In this document: positions 48,744 through 57,635 of the stretch, piece by piece | How positions within the stretch are numbered: the stretch's first letter is position 1 | How the letters are laid out: each line of letters opens with the position of its first letter | DNA from: RGIG3009 sp045590855 | GTDB lineage: Bacteria > Bacillota > Clostridia > Oscillospirales > Acutalibacteraceae | Direction of reading: 5' to 3' | Length of the DNA: 64,000 nucleotides | NCBI GenBank assembly: GCA_045590855.1 | Contig: JAZNRV010000029.1 | Span: forward strand, 1 to 64,000 | Made by a program: the position numbers and the translations under genes | The notes under the pieces: model-generated | What the model saw: only the letters and a program-made list of their open reading frames with translations | The model's database searches: none | What the model was told of the DNA's origin: nothing

Positions 48744-51491
48744 TTATTCTTGCGTTTCACTTTTTCCGCAACATTTTTTATACTTTTTGCCGCTACCGCA
48801 CGGGCACGGGTCGTTGCGGCCGATTTTTTCGCTTTCCTTTTTGCGCACGGTGCGCGGCGCATCGGTCCCGTCCGACGAAGTGGCAATCGGTTTGGCAACC
48901 GCTTCGTGTTGCGGCACTTCTTGTTGCCGCAATTGTGCGGTGAGCATCAGTCTGGCAGTGTCCTCACGAATGGCGGCAATCATGCCGTCGAACATATCAA
49001 AGCCCTCTTTGCGATAAAGCACAACAGGGTCATACTGACCGTACGCGCGCAAGTGAATGCCTTTACGCAATTCGTCCATGTTGTCAATATGGTCCATCCA
49101 ATAGCGGTCAACGGTTTTGAGCAATACCACGCGTTCGAGTTGGCGCATAATTTCTTCGCCGTATTCTTTTTCCTTGGCTTCGTAAATGGTTTCAGCAAAG
49201 CCGACGAGCTCCTCAACAATATCGGCGCGTTCTTTATCTTCCAACTCTTGCGGTGTGTAGCGCAATTCGCTTCCGGTAATCAACCAACCGGTATAAAACT
49301 CGCGCAAGCCATCCAAATTCCATTCAGTGTGGTCCAAATCGTTATCGGTATACTGATTAACGGTAGCCTCGATAGATTCGCGAATCATACCCATAATCGA
49401 GCCACGTACATTTTCGCCGTTAAGCACTTTGTTGCGTTGGTCATAAATCAGTTCGCGCTGACGGTTCATAACGTCGTCATATTGCAACACGCTGCGGCGA
49501 ATACCAAAGTTGCGTTCTTCCACACGGCTTTGTGCCGTTTCAATCGCGCGGGTCAACATGCGGTTTTCAATCGGTGTGTTTTCGTCAACACCCAGCATTT
49601 CCATCATAGTGTTCATGCGCTCGCCGCCGAACAATCGCATCAAATCATCGTCCATCGACAGATAAAAGCGCGTGGAACCCGCATCACCTTGACGGCCGGA
49701 ACGACCGCGCAACTGGTTGTCGATACGGCGCGATTCGTGACGTTCGGTACCCAAAATGAACAGACCGCCCGCTTGTTTGACTGCTTCTTCTTCCTCGCGG
49801 ATTTCTTGGCGGTATTTTTGTTCCAGTTGTTGGAACGTTGCGCGCACCGATAAAATTTCCGCATCAGTCGTTTCGGCAAAACCGGTGGATTGCGCAATCA
49901 GTTCGTCCGAAATGCCCATACGGCGCATCTCCGCCTTGGCCAAAAACTCCGCATTACCGCCAAGCTTAATGTCGGTACCACGGCCTGCCATGTTAGTGGC
50001 AATCGTAACAGCCCCCGCTTTACCGGCTTGCGCAACAATTTGCGCTTCTTTTTCATGGTGTTTGGCGTTGAGCACTTCGTGCGGGATGCCGCGCATTTTG
50101 AGCATTTTGGATAGTTTTTCGGATTTTTCAATTGAAATAGTACCCACCAACACGGGTTGTTTGCGGGCATAGCATTCCGCAATTTGGTCAATGACCGCGC
50201 GGAATTTGCCGTCTTCTGTTTTGTAAACCACGTCGGGGTGGTCAATACGTGCCATGGGTTTGTTGGTGGGGATTTCCACCACATCCAAATGATAAATTTG
50301 TTGGAACTCCGCTTCTTCCGTCAATGCCGTACCGGTCATACCGGAAAGTTTTTGATATAAGCGAAAATAGTTTTGGAACGTAATGGTTGCCAAAGTTTTG
50401 CTTTCGCGTTCGACCTTGACGTTTTCTTTGGCTTCAATAGCTTGGTGTAAACCTTCGTTATACCGACGGCCAAACATGAGTCGGCCGGTAAATTCGTCCA
50501 CAATAATAACTTGTCCGTCTTTGACCACGTAATCCACATCGCGGTGCATAACACCGCGCGCTTTGATGGCTTGGTTAATGTGATGCAACAAGGTAACGTG
50601 GTCGGGGTCCATCAAATTTTCCACATGGAAATATTGTTCCGCTTTCTTAACACCGCTCTGTGTCAGTGTGGCAGTTCGCGCCTTTTCGTCGACAATGTAA
50701 TCACCGTCGACGGTATCTTGCTCGGCTTTGGTGTCCATCTCTTTGGTTTTGAACAATCGCAAACCGGCGGCAAAACGGTCGGCTTGGTTGTAAAGTTCGG
50801 TAGATTTATCGCCTTGACCCGAAATAATGAGCGGCGTGCGCGCTTCGTCAATCAAAATGGAGTCTACTTCGTCCACAATGGCGTAGTGATGGGAACGTTG
50901 CACTTTTTGTTCTTTGTCAATCACCATGTTATCTCGCAGGTAATCAAAACCCAATTCGTTGTTGGTGCCGTAGGTAATGTCGGCGGCATACGCCAAGCGA
51001 CGTTCCTCGTTACTGAGGTCATGCACAATAAGACCAACAGATAAACCAAGATAACGAAATACTTTTCCCATCCATTCGCTGTCGCGGCGTGCCAAGTAAT
51101 CGTTGACAGTGACAATGTGAACACCCTCACCTGTCAACGCATTCAAATAAGCGGGAAGTGTGGCAACCAAGGTTTTACCTTCACCGGTTTTCATTTCGGC
51201 GATGCGACCTTGGTGCAAAATGATACCGCCAAGGACTTGTACCGGGAACGGACGCATGCCTAACACACGGTCGCTGGCTTCACGACAAACCGCAAACGCC
51301 TCGGGCAAAATGTCGTCGGTGCTTTCGCCACTTGCCAAACGGTCGCGCAGGATGTTTGTTTGCGCTTTTAATGTTTCTTCGTCCATGGCACGGTAAGTAT
51401 CTTCCAACGCCAAAACACTGTCACACAGCGGGCGGATACGTTTAATTTCACGGGCACTGTAATCGCCAAACAGAGTTTTCAAGATTCCCAA
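48744..51491 (-). CDS. secA: Preprotein translocase ATPase SecA
   Basis: Motor of the Sec pathway, 915 residues. Walker A MKTGEGKTLVAT (~100), DEVDSILIDEARTPLIISG, preprotein cross-linking domain, IATNMAGRGTDIKLGG, RGRSGRQGDAG, and a C-terminal SEC-C zinc site CPCGSGKKYKKCCG that binds SecB or ribosomes. TTG 51491 follows GAGGTG with a seven-base spacer and gives the normal N-terminus MGILKTLFGDYSAREIKRI. Monocistronic. Confidence 0.97.
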   Translation of the reverse strand: MGILKTLFGDYSAREIKRIRPLCDSVLALEDTYRAMDEETLKAQTNILRDRLASGESTDDILPEAFAVCREASDRVLGMRPFPVQVLGGIILHQGRIAEMKTGEGKTLVATLPAYLNALTGEGVHIVTVNDYLARRDSEWMGKVFRYLGLSVGLIVHDLSNEERRLAYAADITYGTNNELGFDYLRDNMVIDKEQKVQRSHHYAIVDEVDSILIDEARTPLIISGQGDKSTELYNQADRFAAGLRLFKTKEMDTKAEQDTVDGDYIVDEKARTATLTQSGVKKAEQYFHVENLMDPDHVTLLHHINQAIKARGVMHRDVDYVVKDGQVIIVDEFTGRLMFGRRYNEGLHQAIEAKENVKVERESKTLATITFQNYFRLYQKLSGMTGTALTEEAEFQQIYHLDVVEIPTNKPMARIDHPDVVYKTEDGKFRAVIDQIAECYARKQPVLVGTISIEKSEKLSKMLKMRGIPHEVLNAKHHEKEAQIVAQAGKAGAVTIATNMAGRGTDIKLGGNAEFLAKAEMRRMGISDELIAQSTGFAETTDAEILSVRATFQQLEQKYRQEIREEEEAVKQAGGLFILGTERHESRRIDNQLRGRSGRQGDAGSTRFYLSMDDDLMRLFGGERMNTMMEMLGVDENTPIENRMLTRAIETAQSRVEERNFGIRRSVLQYDDVMNRQRELIYDQRNKVLNGENVRGSIMGMIRESIEATVNQYTDNDLDHTEWNLDGLREFYTGWLITGSELRYTPQELEDKERADIVEELVGFAETIYEAKEKEYGEEIMRQLERVVLLKTVDRYWMDHIDNMDELRKGIHLRAYGQYDPVVLYRKEGFDMFDGMIAAIREDTARLMLTAQLRQQEVPQHEAVAKPIATSSDGTDAPRTVRKKESEKIGRNDPCPCGSGKKYKKCCGKSETQE

Positions 51492-51534
51492 AGCGGAACA
51501 CCTCTTTTTTAACTAAATAGTTATATACCTAACA

Positions 51535-51563
51535 ATCATACCATAAAAACAACACCGTGACAA
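51535..51563 (-). promoter_or_regulatory. Promoter of secA
   Basis: Minus strand TTGTCA (51558-51563), 17 bases, extended TGGTATGAT (51535-51540). Confidence 0.65.
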
Positions 51564-51575
51564 GCGAAAATGCAA

Positions 51576-51608
51576 GAAAAAACACCCTCACAAAGAGGGT
51601 GTATAAAA
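51576..51608 (-). terminator. Terminator of the XRE gene
   Basis: ACACCCTC / GAGGGTGT stem (minus strand) followed by TTTTTTC; stands between this gene and the secA promoter. Confidence 0.85.
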
Positions 51609-51610
51609 GA

Positions 51611-52012
51611 TTATTCCGAATCCTTATCCAAAAAATCAGCGGTAAGCGTAAACAATTCTCGTTTTTGTTCAGGCGAGAGTTGCCGATATTGCAAAACCAA
51701 GATAAGTTCATCTTCTTTAAGACGCGACAATTGCTCCGTCATATCGTCAAAACCGGGGAAGCCGCTGTCGCGCAAAACCGTTGGAGTCACTTGCTCCCGT
51801 CCCAATAAAAAATCGACTGAAACATCAAATACAGCCGCTAAGCGGGTGAGCATATACGGCGGAGGACAAGCCTTTGCCTTTTCATAATGCGAATAATTGG
51901 TGCGGCCGATTCCCACGGCATCGGCAATAGCATCTTGTGTCAATCCCGCCATACGACGCAATTTGACCAATCTGTCGGCAATAATGGTTGTCAACTGCAA
52001 ATCCTTGGGCAA
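51611..52012 (-). CDS. XRE-family transcriptional regulator
   Basis: 133 residues. HTH at ~8-65: ADRLVKLRRMAGLTQDAIADAVGIGRTNYSHYEKAKACPPPYMLTRLAAVFDVSVDFLLG. The C-terminal half (DDMTEQLSRLKEDELILVLQYRQLSPEQKRELFTLTADFL) is a helical regulatory or dimerisation tail. TTG 52012 is chosen since AAAGGAG lies eight bases upstream, inside the longer frame starting 52033. No obvious target gene beside it other than divergent tRNA-Thr/mnmA; it may act elsewhere or on itself. Confidence 0.88.
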   Translation of the reverse strand: MPKDLQLTTIIADRLVKLRRMAGLTQDAIADAVGIGRTNYSHYEKAKACPPPYMLTRLAAVFDVSVDFLLGREQVTPTVLRDSGFPGFDDMTEQLSRLKEDELILVLQYRQLSPEQKRELFTLTADFLDKDSE

Positions 52013-52103
52013 ACGGTTTCTCTCCTTTCGCACGATTCTTCTTTTATTTAATCATACTTTTTATCGTTTGGCAAGAAAAAAACGAGAATATCAAAAAAAC
52101 ACC

Positions 52104-52132
52104 TTGACGATTGTCGTTTGGTTTGTTATAAT
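52104..52132 (+). promoter_or_regulatory. Promoter of tRNA-Thr
   Basis: TTGACG (52104-52109), 17 bases, TATAAT (52127-52132), 14 bases before the tRNA. Confidence 0.8.
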
Positions 52133-52146
52133 CTATGGAGTCAAAT

Positions 52147-52222
52147 GCTACCGTGGCTCAGCAGGTAGAGCAGCTCACTCGTAATGAGCAGGTCGTCCGT
52201 TCGAATCGGATCGGTAGCTCCA
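52147..52222 (+). tRNA. tRNA-Thr(CGT)
   Basis: 76 bases with encoded CCA. Acceptor GCTACCG/CGGTAGC perfect; D-arm GCTCAGCAGGTAGAGC; anticodon stem GCTCA/TGAGC with loop CTCGTAA (anticodon CGT); T-loop CGTTCGAATCGGA. Followed by an intrinsic terminator. Confidence 0.96.
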
Positions 52223-52258
52223 AAAATCCCGTTCACGAAAGTGGGCGGGATTTTTACT
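52223..52258 (+). terminator. Terminator of tRNA-Thr
   Basis: AAAATCCCG..CAC / GTG..CGGGATTTTT around a GAAA loop, with a short internal bulge. Confidence 0.8.
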
Positions 52259-52377
52259 TATTACCTTCTCACTCTTCACTTTTCACTAAAAGACTTAAGA
52301 ACGGGATTTTTGGAAAGTATTGCGGCTATACTACTTTTATGCTATAATAAGAACAATAACCAAAAGGAGGGGATTGT

Positions 52378-53415
52378 ATGAACTGTGTATGGGTTGGCAT
52401 GAGCGGCGGTATTGATAGTTCGGCGGCAGCTTTTTTATTGCAACAACAAGGTTTTGCCGTGGAAGGTGTCACCTTGCAATTACTTGATATCCCTTCTACC
52501 GATGCGGACGATGCCAAAAAAATGGCACAAATGTTGGGAATACCACACCAAGTGTTGGATTATCGCGCATGGTTTCGCAAGTCGGTGATGCAACCCTTTG
52601 CCGATACGTATTGCCGCGGAGAAACCCCCAATCCTTGCCTGGTTTGCAACAAAACGGTCAAATTCGGTAAAATGCTAGACGATGCGTTGGCAGCAGGCGC
52701 GGATGCGGTTGCCACGGGGCATTATGCGCAGTGCGAACAATCAAAAGACGGTCGTTGGCTGCTTAAAAAAGCGGCGGATACCACCAAAGACCAAAGTTAC
52801 GTTTTATATTCCCTAACACAACATCAGTTATCCCATGCGCTTTTCCCCTTGGGCGGCATGACCAAAACCGAAATTCGCCGTTTAGCGGGGGAACAAGGTT
52901 GGGTAACCGCGCACAAATCGGACAGTCAAGATATTTGCTTTGTACCAAACGGCGATTACGTCGAGTTTTTGGAAAAAGATTTTTACATCCGGCGCCAAAG
53001 CGGGAAATTTCTCAACGCGCAGGGTGAGTGTATTGGTACACATGCGGGAATGATTGGGTACACCATCGGTCAACGCAAAGGATTGGGCGTTGCTTTTGGC
53101 GAACCGCGGTATGTCACCGCAAAGGATGCGGCAAACAACACCGTAACGCTCGGAAAACACGAAGATTTGTTTTCCTCGTCACTGGTTGCCGACGATGTCA
53201 ACTGGATAGCGTTTGACGAACTGAAAACGCCGCTTCGCGTGACCGCCAAAACGCGGTACTCGCAGGTGGAAGCATCAGCAACCGTGGAGCCTTTGGGTGA
53301 TTCGCGTATACACGTTCATTTTGACGAACCACAACGAGCGTTAACCCCCGGACAAGCCGTGGTTTTGTACCAAGGCGACTATGTTGTCGGTGGCGGAACG
53401 ATTCGAGCAATATAA
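52378..53415 (+). CDS. mnmA: tRNA-specific 2-thiouridylase MnmA
   Basis: ATP-dependent sulfur transferase making 2-thiouridine at the wobble base of tRNA-Lys, -Glu and -Gln. 345 residues: PP-loop SGGIDSS (9-15), catalytic Cys in NPCLVCNK (~85) and partner Cys in DSQDICFVPNGDY (~184), QRKGLGVAFGEPRYV and a C-terminal beta domain. AAAGGAGGGG before ATG 52378. Slightly short at the N-terminus compared with Gram-negative MnmA. An independent unit between tRNA-Thr and the Rnf-like cluster. Confidence 0.95.
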   Translation: MNCVWVGMSGGIDSSAAAFLLQQQGFAVEGVTLQLLDIPSTDADDAKKMAQMLGIPHQVLDYRAWFRKSVMQPFADTYCRGETPNPCLVCNKTVKFGKMLDDALAAGADAVATGHYAQCEQSKDGRWLLKKAADTTKDQSYVLYSLTQHQLSHALFPLGGMTKTEIRRLAGEQGWVTAHKSDSQDICFVPNGDYVEFLEKDFYIRRQSGKFLNAQGECIGTHAGMIGYTIGQRKGLGVAFGEPRYVTAKDAANNTVTLGKHEDLFSSSLVADDVNWIAFDELKTPLRVTAKTRYSQVEASATVEPLGDSRIHVHFDEPQRALTPGQAVVLYQGDYVVGGGTIRAI

Positions 53416-53456
53416 AAAAGTAACGGCAGTACCGCGGTGCTGCCGTTACTTTTTGG
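53416..53456. terminator. Bidirectional terminator
   Basis: AAAAAGTAACGGCAG / CTGCCGTTACTTTTT, 15 pairs, between mnmA and the convergent rnf-like cluster. Confidence 0.92.
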
Positions 53457-54053
53457 TTAAATCAAATTCAGTTTGGTTTTGAAACCCATTAAAGCTAATG
53501 CCAACAGTCCCAAATACACCAGCGTAGCGGGTAACCCGCGAAAAGCGCGGGGAATATCGGGATTGTCCAACCGCTCTACCGCTTCCGCCGTAAGGGCAGA
53601 AAGGAATACAAACCCAACGGCACCGCCCGCGGCAATACCGATAGCAGGAAAGAACGAAACCGAAACTTGGTAATTTATCAACAGCGATACACCGATAACC
53701 ACGTTGTTAAACGCTGCCAACGGTAACACAGAACGCAAGGGGCGGTATTGTTCTTTTGACCGCGAAAGAAAAGCCGTGCACCCCAAATATAAAAGTCCTG
53801 TCAATACCAAAAGAATAAACGGACGAATCATGCGGGCAAACCACATGTCGGGCAAAAGGAACCTGTCAATCGGGAAAAACAAAGCCGTCGTCAGCACAGA
53901 AAAAAGCAACAGCAACGTTCCAAAGCGAAACAGTTGTTTGGGTCGTCGCACCAGTTTTATCATCGACGAAGCTCCAAAACCGGTGGTAAGCACCAAGTTT
54001 TGCGAGGTGGCGACCAACAAAAAGAAGAGTAACATATCGGTAAACGATTTCAT
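53457..54053 (-). CDS. RnfA-like membrane subunit lacking its iron-sulfur cysteines
   Basis: 198 residues, six helices, RnfA/NqrE family by N-terminal TDMLLFFLLVATSQNLVLTTGFG and overall layout. In functional RnfA/NqrE two membrane cysteines (in GICP and TTNCAVLG contexts) help hold a 2Fe-2S cluster. Here these positions read GFGASS (25-30) and LAAFNNVVIGV (113-122): neither Cys is present. The ATG overlaps the RnfE-like stop by four bases. Last gene of the C-D-E-A order; rnfB, which normally follows, is absent and a terminator comes at once. Confidence 0.78.
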   Translation of the reverse strand: MKSFTDMLLFFLLVATSQNLVLTTGFGASSMIKLVRRPKQLFRFGTLLLLFSVLTTALFFPIDRFLLPDMWFARMIRPFILLVLTGLLYLGCTAFLSRSKEQYRPLRSVLPLAAFNNVVIGVSLLINYQVSVSFFPAIGIAAGGAVGFVFLSALTAEAVERLDNPDIPRAFRGLPATLVYLGLLALALMGFKTKLNLI

Positions 54054-54691
54054 ACGTCAAGTTCCTCCTTTGCGGGAGTGCGGCGATGGAGCAGTTGTTG
54101 TACCCATTGCAACGCGGCGGCCATAAACCCAAGCAGGACATACCCAATAAACGGGTGCTCCGCTTCCGGAAACCGCGCGGCATATCCCAGCGGGACACCC
54201 CAAATGGTACCGCTTATTGCCATTTCACGCAAGGCGGAGGTTACACACAATACCAAACCGAAACCCAGTGCTGAGCCGAGGGAGTCGGCGAGCATTGAAA
54301 GGTACGAAACTTTGGCAGAAGCCATGCCGGTAAAACGGTAGGTAAACAAAGTGTTAACCGCCATCAATGGTAAAAACAAATACAAATGAGCGTAGATGGT
54401 GGGGGACACCCATTGACGCAAAAACAAAGCCACCACCAACAGCAAAACAGAGGAAAGTAGCGCATATACCAGCGGTCGTAATTTGGAAGAAATGTACTTG
54501 TCCAACCAAGAGCCCACCAAAGCAGCGGGGACTAACACGGCGGTAGTGCATAGTGAAAGTGCAACACCGTATTGTAAGTTAAAGCCAATTGCCAAAATAG
54601 GGCACAGACCCAACGCTTGCACCAACACAACGTTTTGCGGCAAAAAAGCGTTCCATAATACATCAAAAAACGATTTAACCGAAGGTTTCAT
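54050..54691 (-). CDS. RnfE-like membrane subunit
   Basis: 213 residues with six helices, related to RnfE/NqrD: FFDVLWNAFLPQNVVLVQALGLCPILAIGFN matches the family start including Cys30. The second expected Cys (VTNC context) is replaced: LPLMAVNTLFTYRF has Thr114. ATG 54691 has GGGAGG ten bases upstream and overlaps the RnfD-like stop by four bases. In canonical operons rnfG stands between rnfD and rnfE; it is missing here. Confidence 0.78.
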   Translation of the reverse strand: MKPSVKSFFDVLWNAFLPQNVVLVQALGLCPILAIGFNLQYGVALSLCTTAVLVPAALVGSWLDKYISSKLRPLVYALLSSVLLLVVALFLRQWVSPTIYAHLYLFLPLMAVNTLFTYRFTGMASAKVSYLSMLADSLGSALGFGLVLCVTSALREMAISGTIWGVPLGYAARFPEAEHPFIGYVLLGFMAAALQWVQQLLHRRTPAKEELDV

Positions 54692-55671
54692 GAGCGGCGC
54701 ACCTCCCAAACGTTTGAAAGATAGCGCACGGCGTGCCAACAGCCGCGGTCTAACATAGCGGAAAAGGAATTCACCAACAGCACGGCAAAGAAATCACAAC
54801 ATTCAAACCGACCGTATCGTCTGAGTAACATGGTCAGTATGGCGGCAATAATGCCGTAAACGATGCGAGCCGGCGGATAGTGCGGAGCCGTGATGGGGTC
54901 GCCCAGCAAAAACACACCGGAAAACAACAACAATCCGGTACACAGTTCCAAAGCAATGCTGGTAGAGGCAGAAATGTCAGCGCGGGGAAACAGTGCCGCC
55001 CATAAAATACAAACGGTTATATACGATGTAAAAATCAACGGCGAGGCAGAACGGCGTACACACAAGTATACTATGCAAGCAAACAAAACCAAAATCCCCG
55101 CCGAACCGATAGGACTGGGAAAGTCACCGCTGAGAAGCGAAAGCCAGTTATACGAAGTGACACCGCCACTGCTCAATTGCGCCGAGGGGGAAACGGCGGT
55201 GATAACCGAAGAAGTGTCCCACAAAGGCAGCCATGTGCTTTGTGTCGTGTCGGGGTAAACAAACAGTCGTGTCGGGAAACAAATGGCACAAAACGCCATG
55301 CCGGCTGCGGCGGGGTTAAAAATATTCCGCCCAAAACCGCCAAACGGCATTTTTGCCACGCCAATGGCAAATGCGGCCCCAACAGCAGGCACCCAAAACG
55401 GTGTCAAAGGTGACATCATGGCACCAATCAGTGCGCCGGTTACGGCAGCGGTACCGTCAGTGATGGTGGGTGGTTGCAACCGAAACGTACAGCATACTGT
55501 TTCTACAAGCACACCGGACAACATGCCCGCCAGTACCAACAGCAACGGACGCCAACCAAAACACAAGCACGAAAAGCCGGTAACGGCTGCCAAACACAGC
55601 AACACGCCGGCGGATTGATAAAACGGATGATGCACTTCACGAAAATGCGGTGCAACGGAAGGTTTAAGCAT
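54688..55671 (-). CDS. RnfD-like membrane subunit
   Basis: 327 residues, about nine helices, RnfD/NqrB family: TDGTAAVTGALIGAMMSPLTPFWVPAVGAAFAIGVAKMPFGGFGRNIFNPAAAGMAF is characteristic. RnfD normally carries covalent FMN on the Thr of an S-x-A-T motif. At the corresponding place I read ITAVSPSAQLSS, with no such Thr. GDPITAPHYPPARIVYG is conserved near the end. ATG 55671 follows GGAGG with a six-base spacer and lies within the end of the RnfC-like gene. Confidence 0.8.
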   Translation of the reverse strand: MLKPSVAPHFREVHHPFYQSAGVLLCLAAVTGFSCLCFGWRPLLLVLAGMLSGVLVETVCCTFRLQPPTITDGTAAVTGALIGAMMSPLTPFWVPAVGAAFAIGVAKMPFGGFGRNIFNPAAAGMAFCAICFPTRLFVYPDTTQSTWLPLWDTSSVITAVSPSAQLSSGGVTSYNWLSLLSGDFPSPIGSAGILVLFACIVYLCVRRSASPLIFTSYITVCILWAALFPRADISASTSIALELCTGLLLFSGVFLLGDPITAPHYPPARIVYGIIAAILTMLLRRYGRFECCDFFAVLLVNSFSAMLDRGCWHAVRYLSNVWEVRRS

Positions 55672-56953
55672 GGCCATCCTCCATATCTAAAAACACGGCA
55701 CCGGATGCCGCTTTGGATTCTTGCACCAACGTTGCCAAAGGAATACCGCTGGGGCAAACAAACGAACAAGCATTACAACCATCACATTCCTCAGCGCGCA
55801 GCAAAGGCAAACGCTCGTAATGCATGTTTTGATACCGTCGGGCAATTTCAAACGGCAACAATCCTGCGTGACACGCATTGGCACATCGCCCGCAACCAAT
55901 GCAAGTGTACGTTGTGGGCGTGGAAATGGCTTTGGATGAAAAAGCCAACAAACACGTCATGCCGGGCAACACGGGGATGTCCAACGAAGTCACCGTCGTA
56001 CCGGTCATCGGCTCACCGACAACAACAAAATCCGGTGGTTCCGACACACCGCAGTGTTCCAAAACTTTTTGTATCGTCACACCAAACGGCACCGACACGT
56101 TTTGCGGATGCGGAACAGCATCTCCCGCCACGGTGAGAACACAACGGCTATGTGCTTCCGACAAAAACAGCGCGCGATATAACGCAAGGCACGCTTGCAC
56201 ACCTAAACGTCCCACGACAGCACCGTGGGGAACACTGTGTGTGCCGAATTTTTTACCACGGTGGACAATATCCGTTACCGGGTAATACGAATCGGTTTGG
56301 TACAAAAACGGTTTTCCGATACGAAGTGCCAGTGCGCGGCGACGAGCACCCGACAAGCATACCGCGATGTGGTACCGTGTAACGGCGGCACAACGCGCCG
56401 CCAAACGCAACCCTTCCAACACTTGCTCGGCACAGTCGTGCAAAACCGCAAAAGCGGAAGAAGAAAAAGGTTCTACCTCGACGGCGTCTACCACCAAAAA
56501 ACCGCAACCGTTTGTTTGCCATTCTTTTAACTTTAACGAAAGCGGGACACCGTCTAATTCGTCAACAATACCGGCTTGCTGGGCGGCTTGTAAAATATAT
56601 TCGGGCGTGAATTGTTCGCTCGAAGGGATAGGCACTTCCGGTGTGGGATTGTTCGGTAAACAATCAATCACTACACAAGGCAAAGTGCCGTATAACGGGT
56701 GCTGTACTTCCCGTTCTCCGCTGACAAGACCGGTAACACTCGAACACACTGCCGAAATAGGGTCATCTTCCACCACCGACAAGCGGGTGCCTTTTCGCAC
56801 CGTATCATACAAATGAACAGCAGGAACAACCGTGGATTGTGTGGGAAATGCGAGAGGAAGGGTTACTTGTGTTACCGTATTCAGTTCGGTTGTGGGTGAA
56901 GAAATGGCCGGTTCTTTTTGAAACAACAGCCGAACGCCTGCTTTGAATGCCAC
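55664..56953 (-). CDS. RnfC-like subunit with two 4Fe-4S motifs but altered NADH/FMN loop
   Basis: 429 residues. The RnfC layout is clear: N-terminal barrel-sandwich/biotinyl-like part (PLAFPTQSTVVPAVHLYDTVRKGTRLS), central domain, SLBB-like segment, and C-terminal clusters CIGCGRCANAC (351-361) and CDGCNACSFVC (390-400). The Gly-rich loop that binds FMN/NADH (GxGGAGFPT) reads GIVDELDGVPLSLKL (~125-142), and the NGAECEP motif reads VDAVEVEPF. It may therefore accept electrons from something other than NADH. GTG 56953 has AAAGGTGG. First gene of the cluster. Confidence 0.8.
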   Translation of the reverse strand: MAFKAGVRLLFQKEPAISSPTTELNTVTQVTLPLAFPTQSTVVPAVHLYDTVRKGTRLSVVEDDPISAVCSSVTGLVSGEREVQHPLYGTLPCVVIDCLPNNPTPEVPIPSSEQFTPEYILQAAQQAGIVDELDGVPLSLKLKEWQTNGCGFLVVDAVEVEPFSSSAFAVLHDCAEQVLEGLRLAARCAAVTRYHIAVCLSGARRRALALRIGKPFLYQTDSYYPVTDIVHRGKKFGTHSVPHGAVVGRLGVQACLALYRALFLSEAHSRCVLTVAGDAVPHPQNVSVPFGVTIQKVLEHCGVSEPPDFVVVGEPMTGTTVTSLDIPVLPGMTCLLAFSSKAISTPTTYTCIGCGRCANACHAGLLPFEIARRYQNMHYERLPLLRAEECDGCNACSFVCPSGIPLATLVQESKAASGAVFLDMEDGHA

Positions 56954-57053
56954 AAAAGCACCACCTTTCCTAAATATCCAAAAATAACCTCTTGCCAAGA
57001 ACTTGTCCGCATAATATGATGATAGTAGCCTTGTAAGAGAGGGGAGAAAACCG

Positions 57054-57635
57054 ATGAAAATAGAACCGCTCAACAGCGGGGCTTTGAAGATATGGATGAG
57101 CGAAGAAGAACTGGGGCGATGGGGGTTAAGTTTTGAAACTTTGGGAACTGACAAAGTCCGTACCCACCGCGCTTTAATAAAATTATTAGGAATAGCCAAA
57201 CAACGATTGGCAAATTGTCCCAAAGAAGAACTGCGTGTAGAAATCATCGCGTTGCACAGCGGGTATCTTTTTTTAATTACCCCGGAAAAAAACAACTGGC
57301 AACCGATTTGTACGCCTAAAATTTATGCAATTTCCAATGCAGAAGAATTGTTACGTTTGGGAGAAAATTTAGCGGCAAATCATCGCGAAGAATTGCCGCT
57401 TTCTTCGTTGTACGAATGGAACAAAGAATATCGTTTGGTTGTATACGGTGTCGGACACAAACAAAGCGGCGAATGGCGCGTTTTATCGGAATTTGCGCAG
57501 TGTGTTGCCGAAGGGGACGGAGCCGCCGCTTTTTTGGAAGAACACGGCATACCGATTATCCAAGGAACGGCACTGCACCGTTTGTGCGCAACGTATGAAT
57601 CTCGTCTACCAACGCCGCTGCATCCGGCGCATTGA
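57054..57635 (+). CDS. MecA-like adaptor protein
   Basis: 193 residues resembling MecA, the adaptor that feeds substrates to ClpCP. N-terminal substrate-binding part MKIEPLNSGALKIWMSEEELGRWGL; C-terminal ClpC-binding domain with LRVEIIALHSGYLFLITPE, YAISNAEELLRLGENL, SSLYEWNKEYRLVVYGV and a final FLEEHGIPIIQGTALHRL. AGAGGGGAGAAAACCG precedes ATG 57054. Its last 80 bases overlap the convergent rpe gene; the conserved part ends before the last ~15 residues. Divergent from the rnf-like cluster. Confidence 0.8.
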   Translation: MKIEPLNSGALKIWMSEEELGRWGLSFETLGTDKVRTHRALIKLLGIAKQRLANCPKEELRVEIIALHSGYLFLITPEKNNWQPICTPKIYAISNAEELLRLGENLAANHREELPLSSLYEWNKEYRLVVYGVGHKQSGEWRVLSEFAQCVAEGDGAAAFLEEHGIPIIQGTALHRLCATYESRLPTPLHPAH

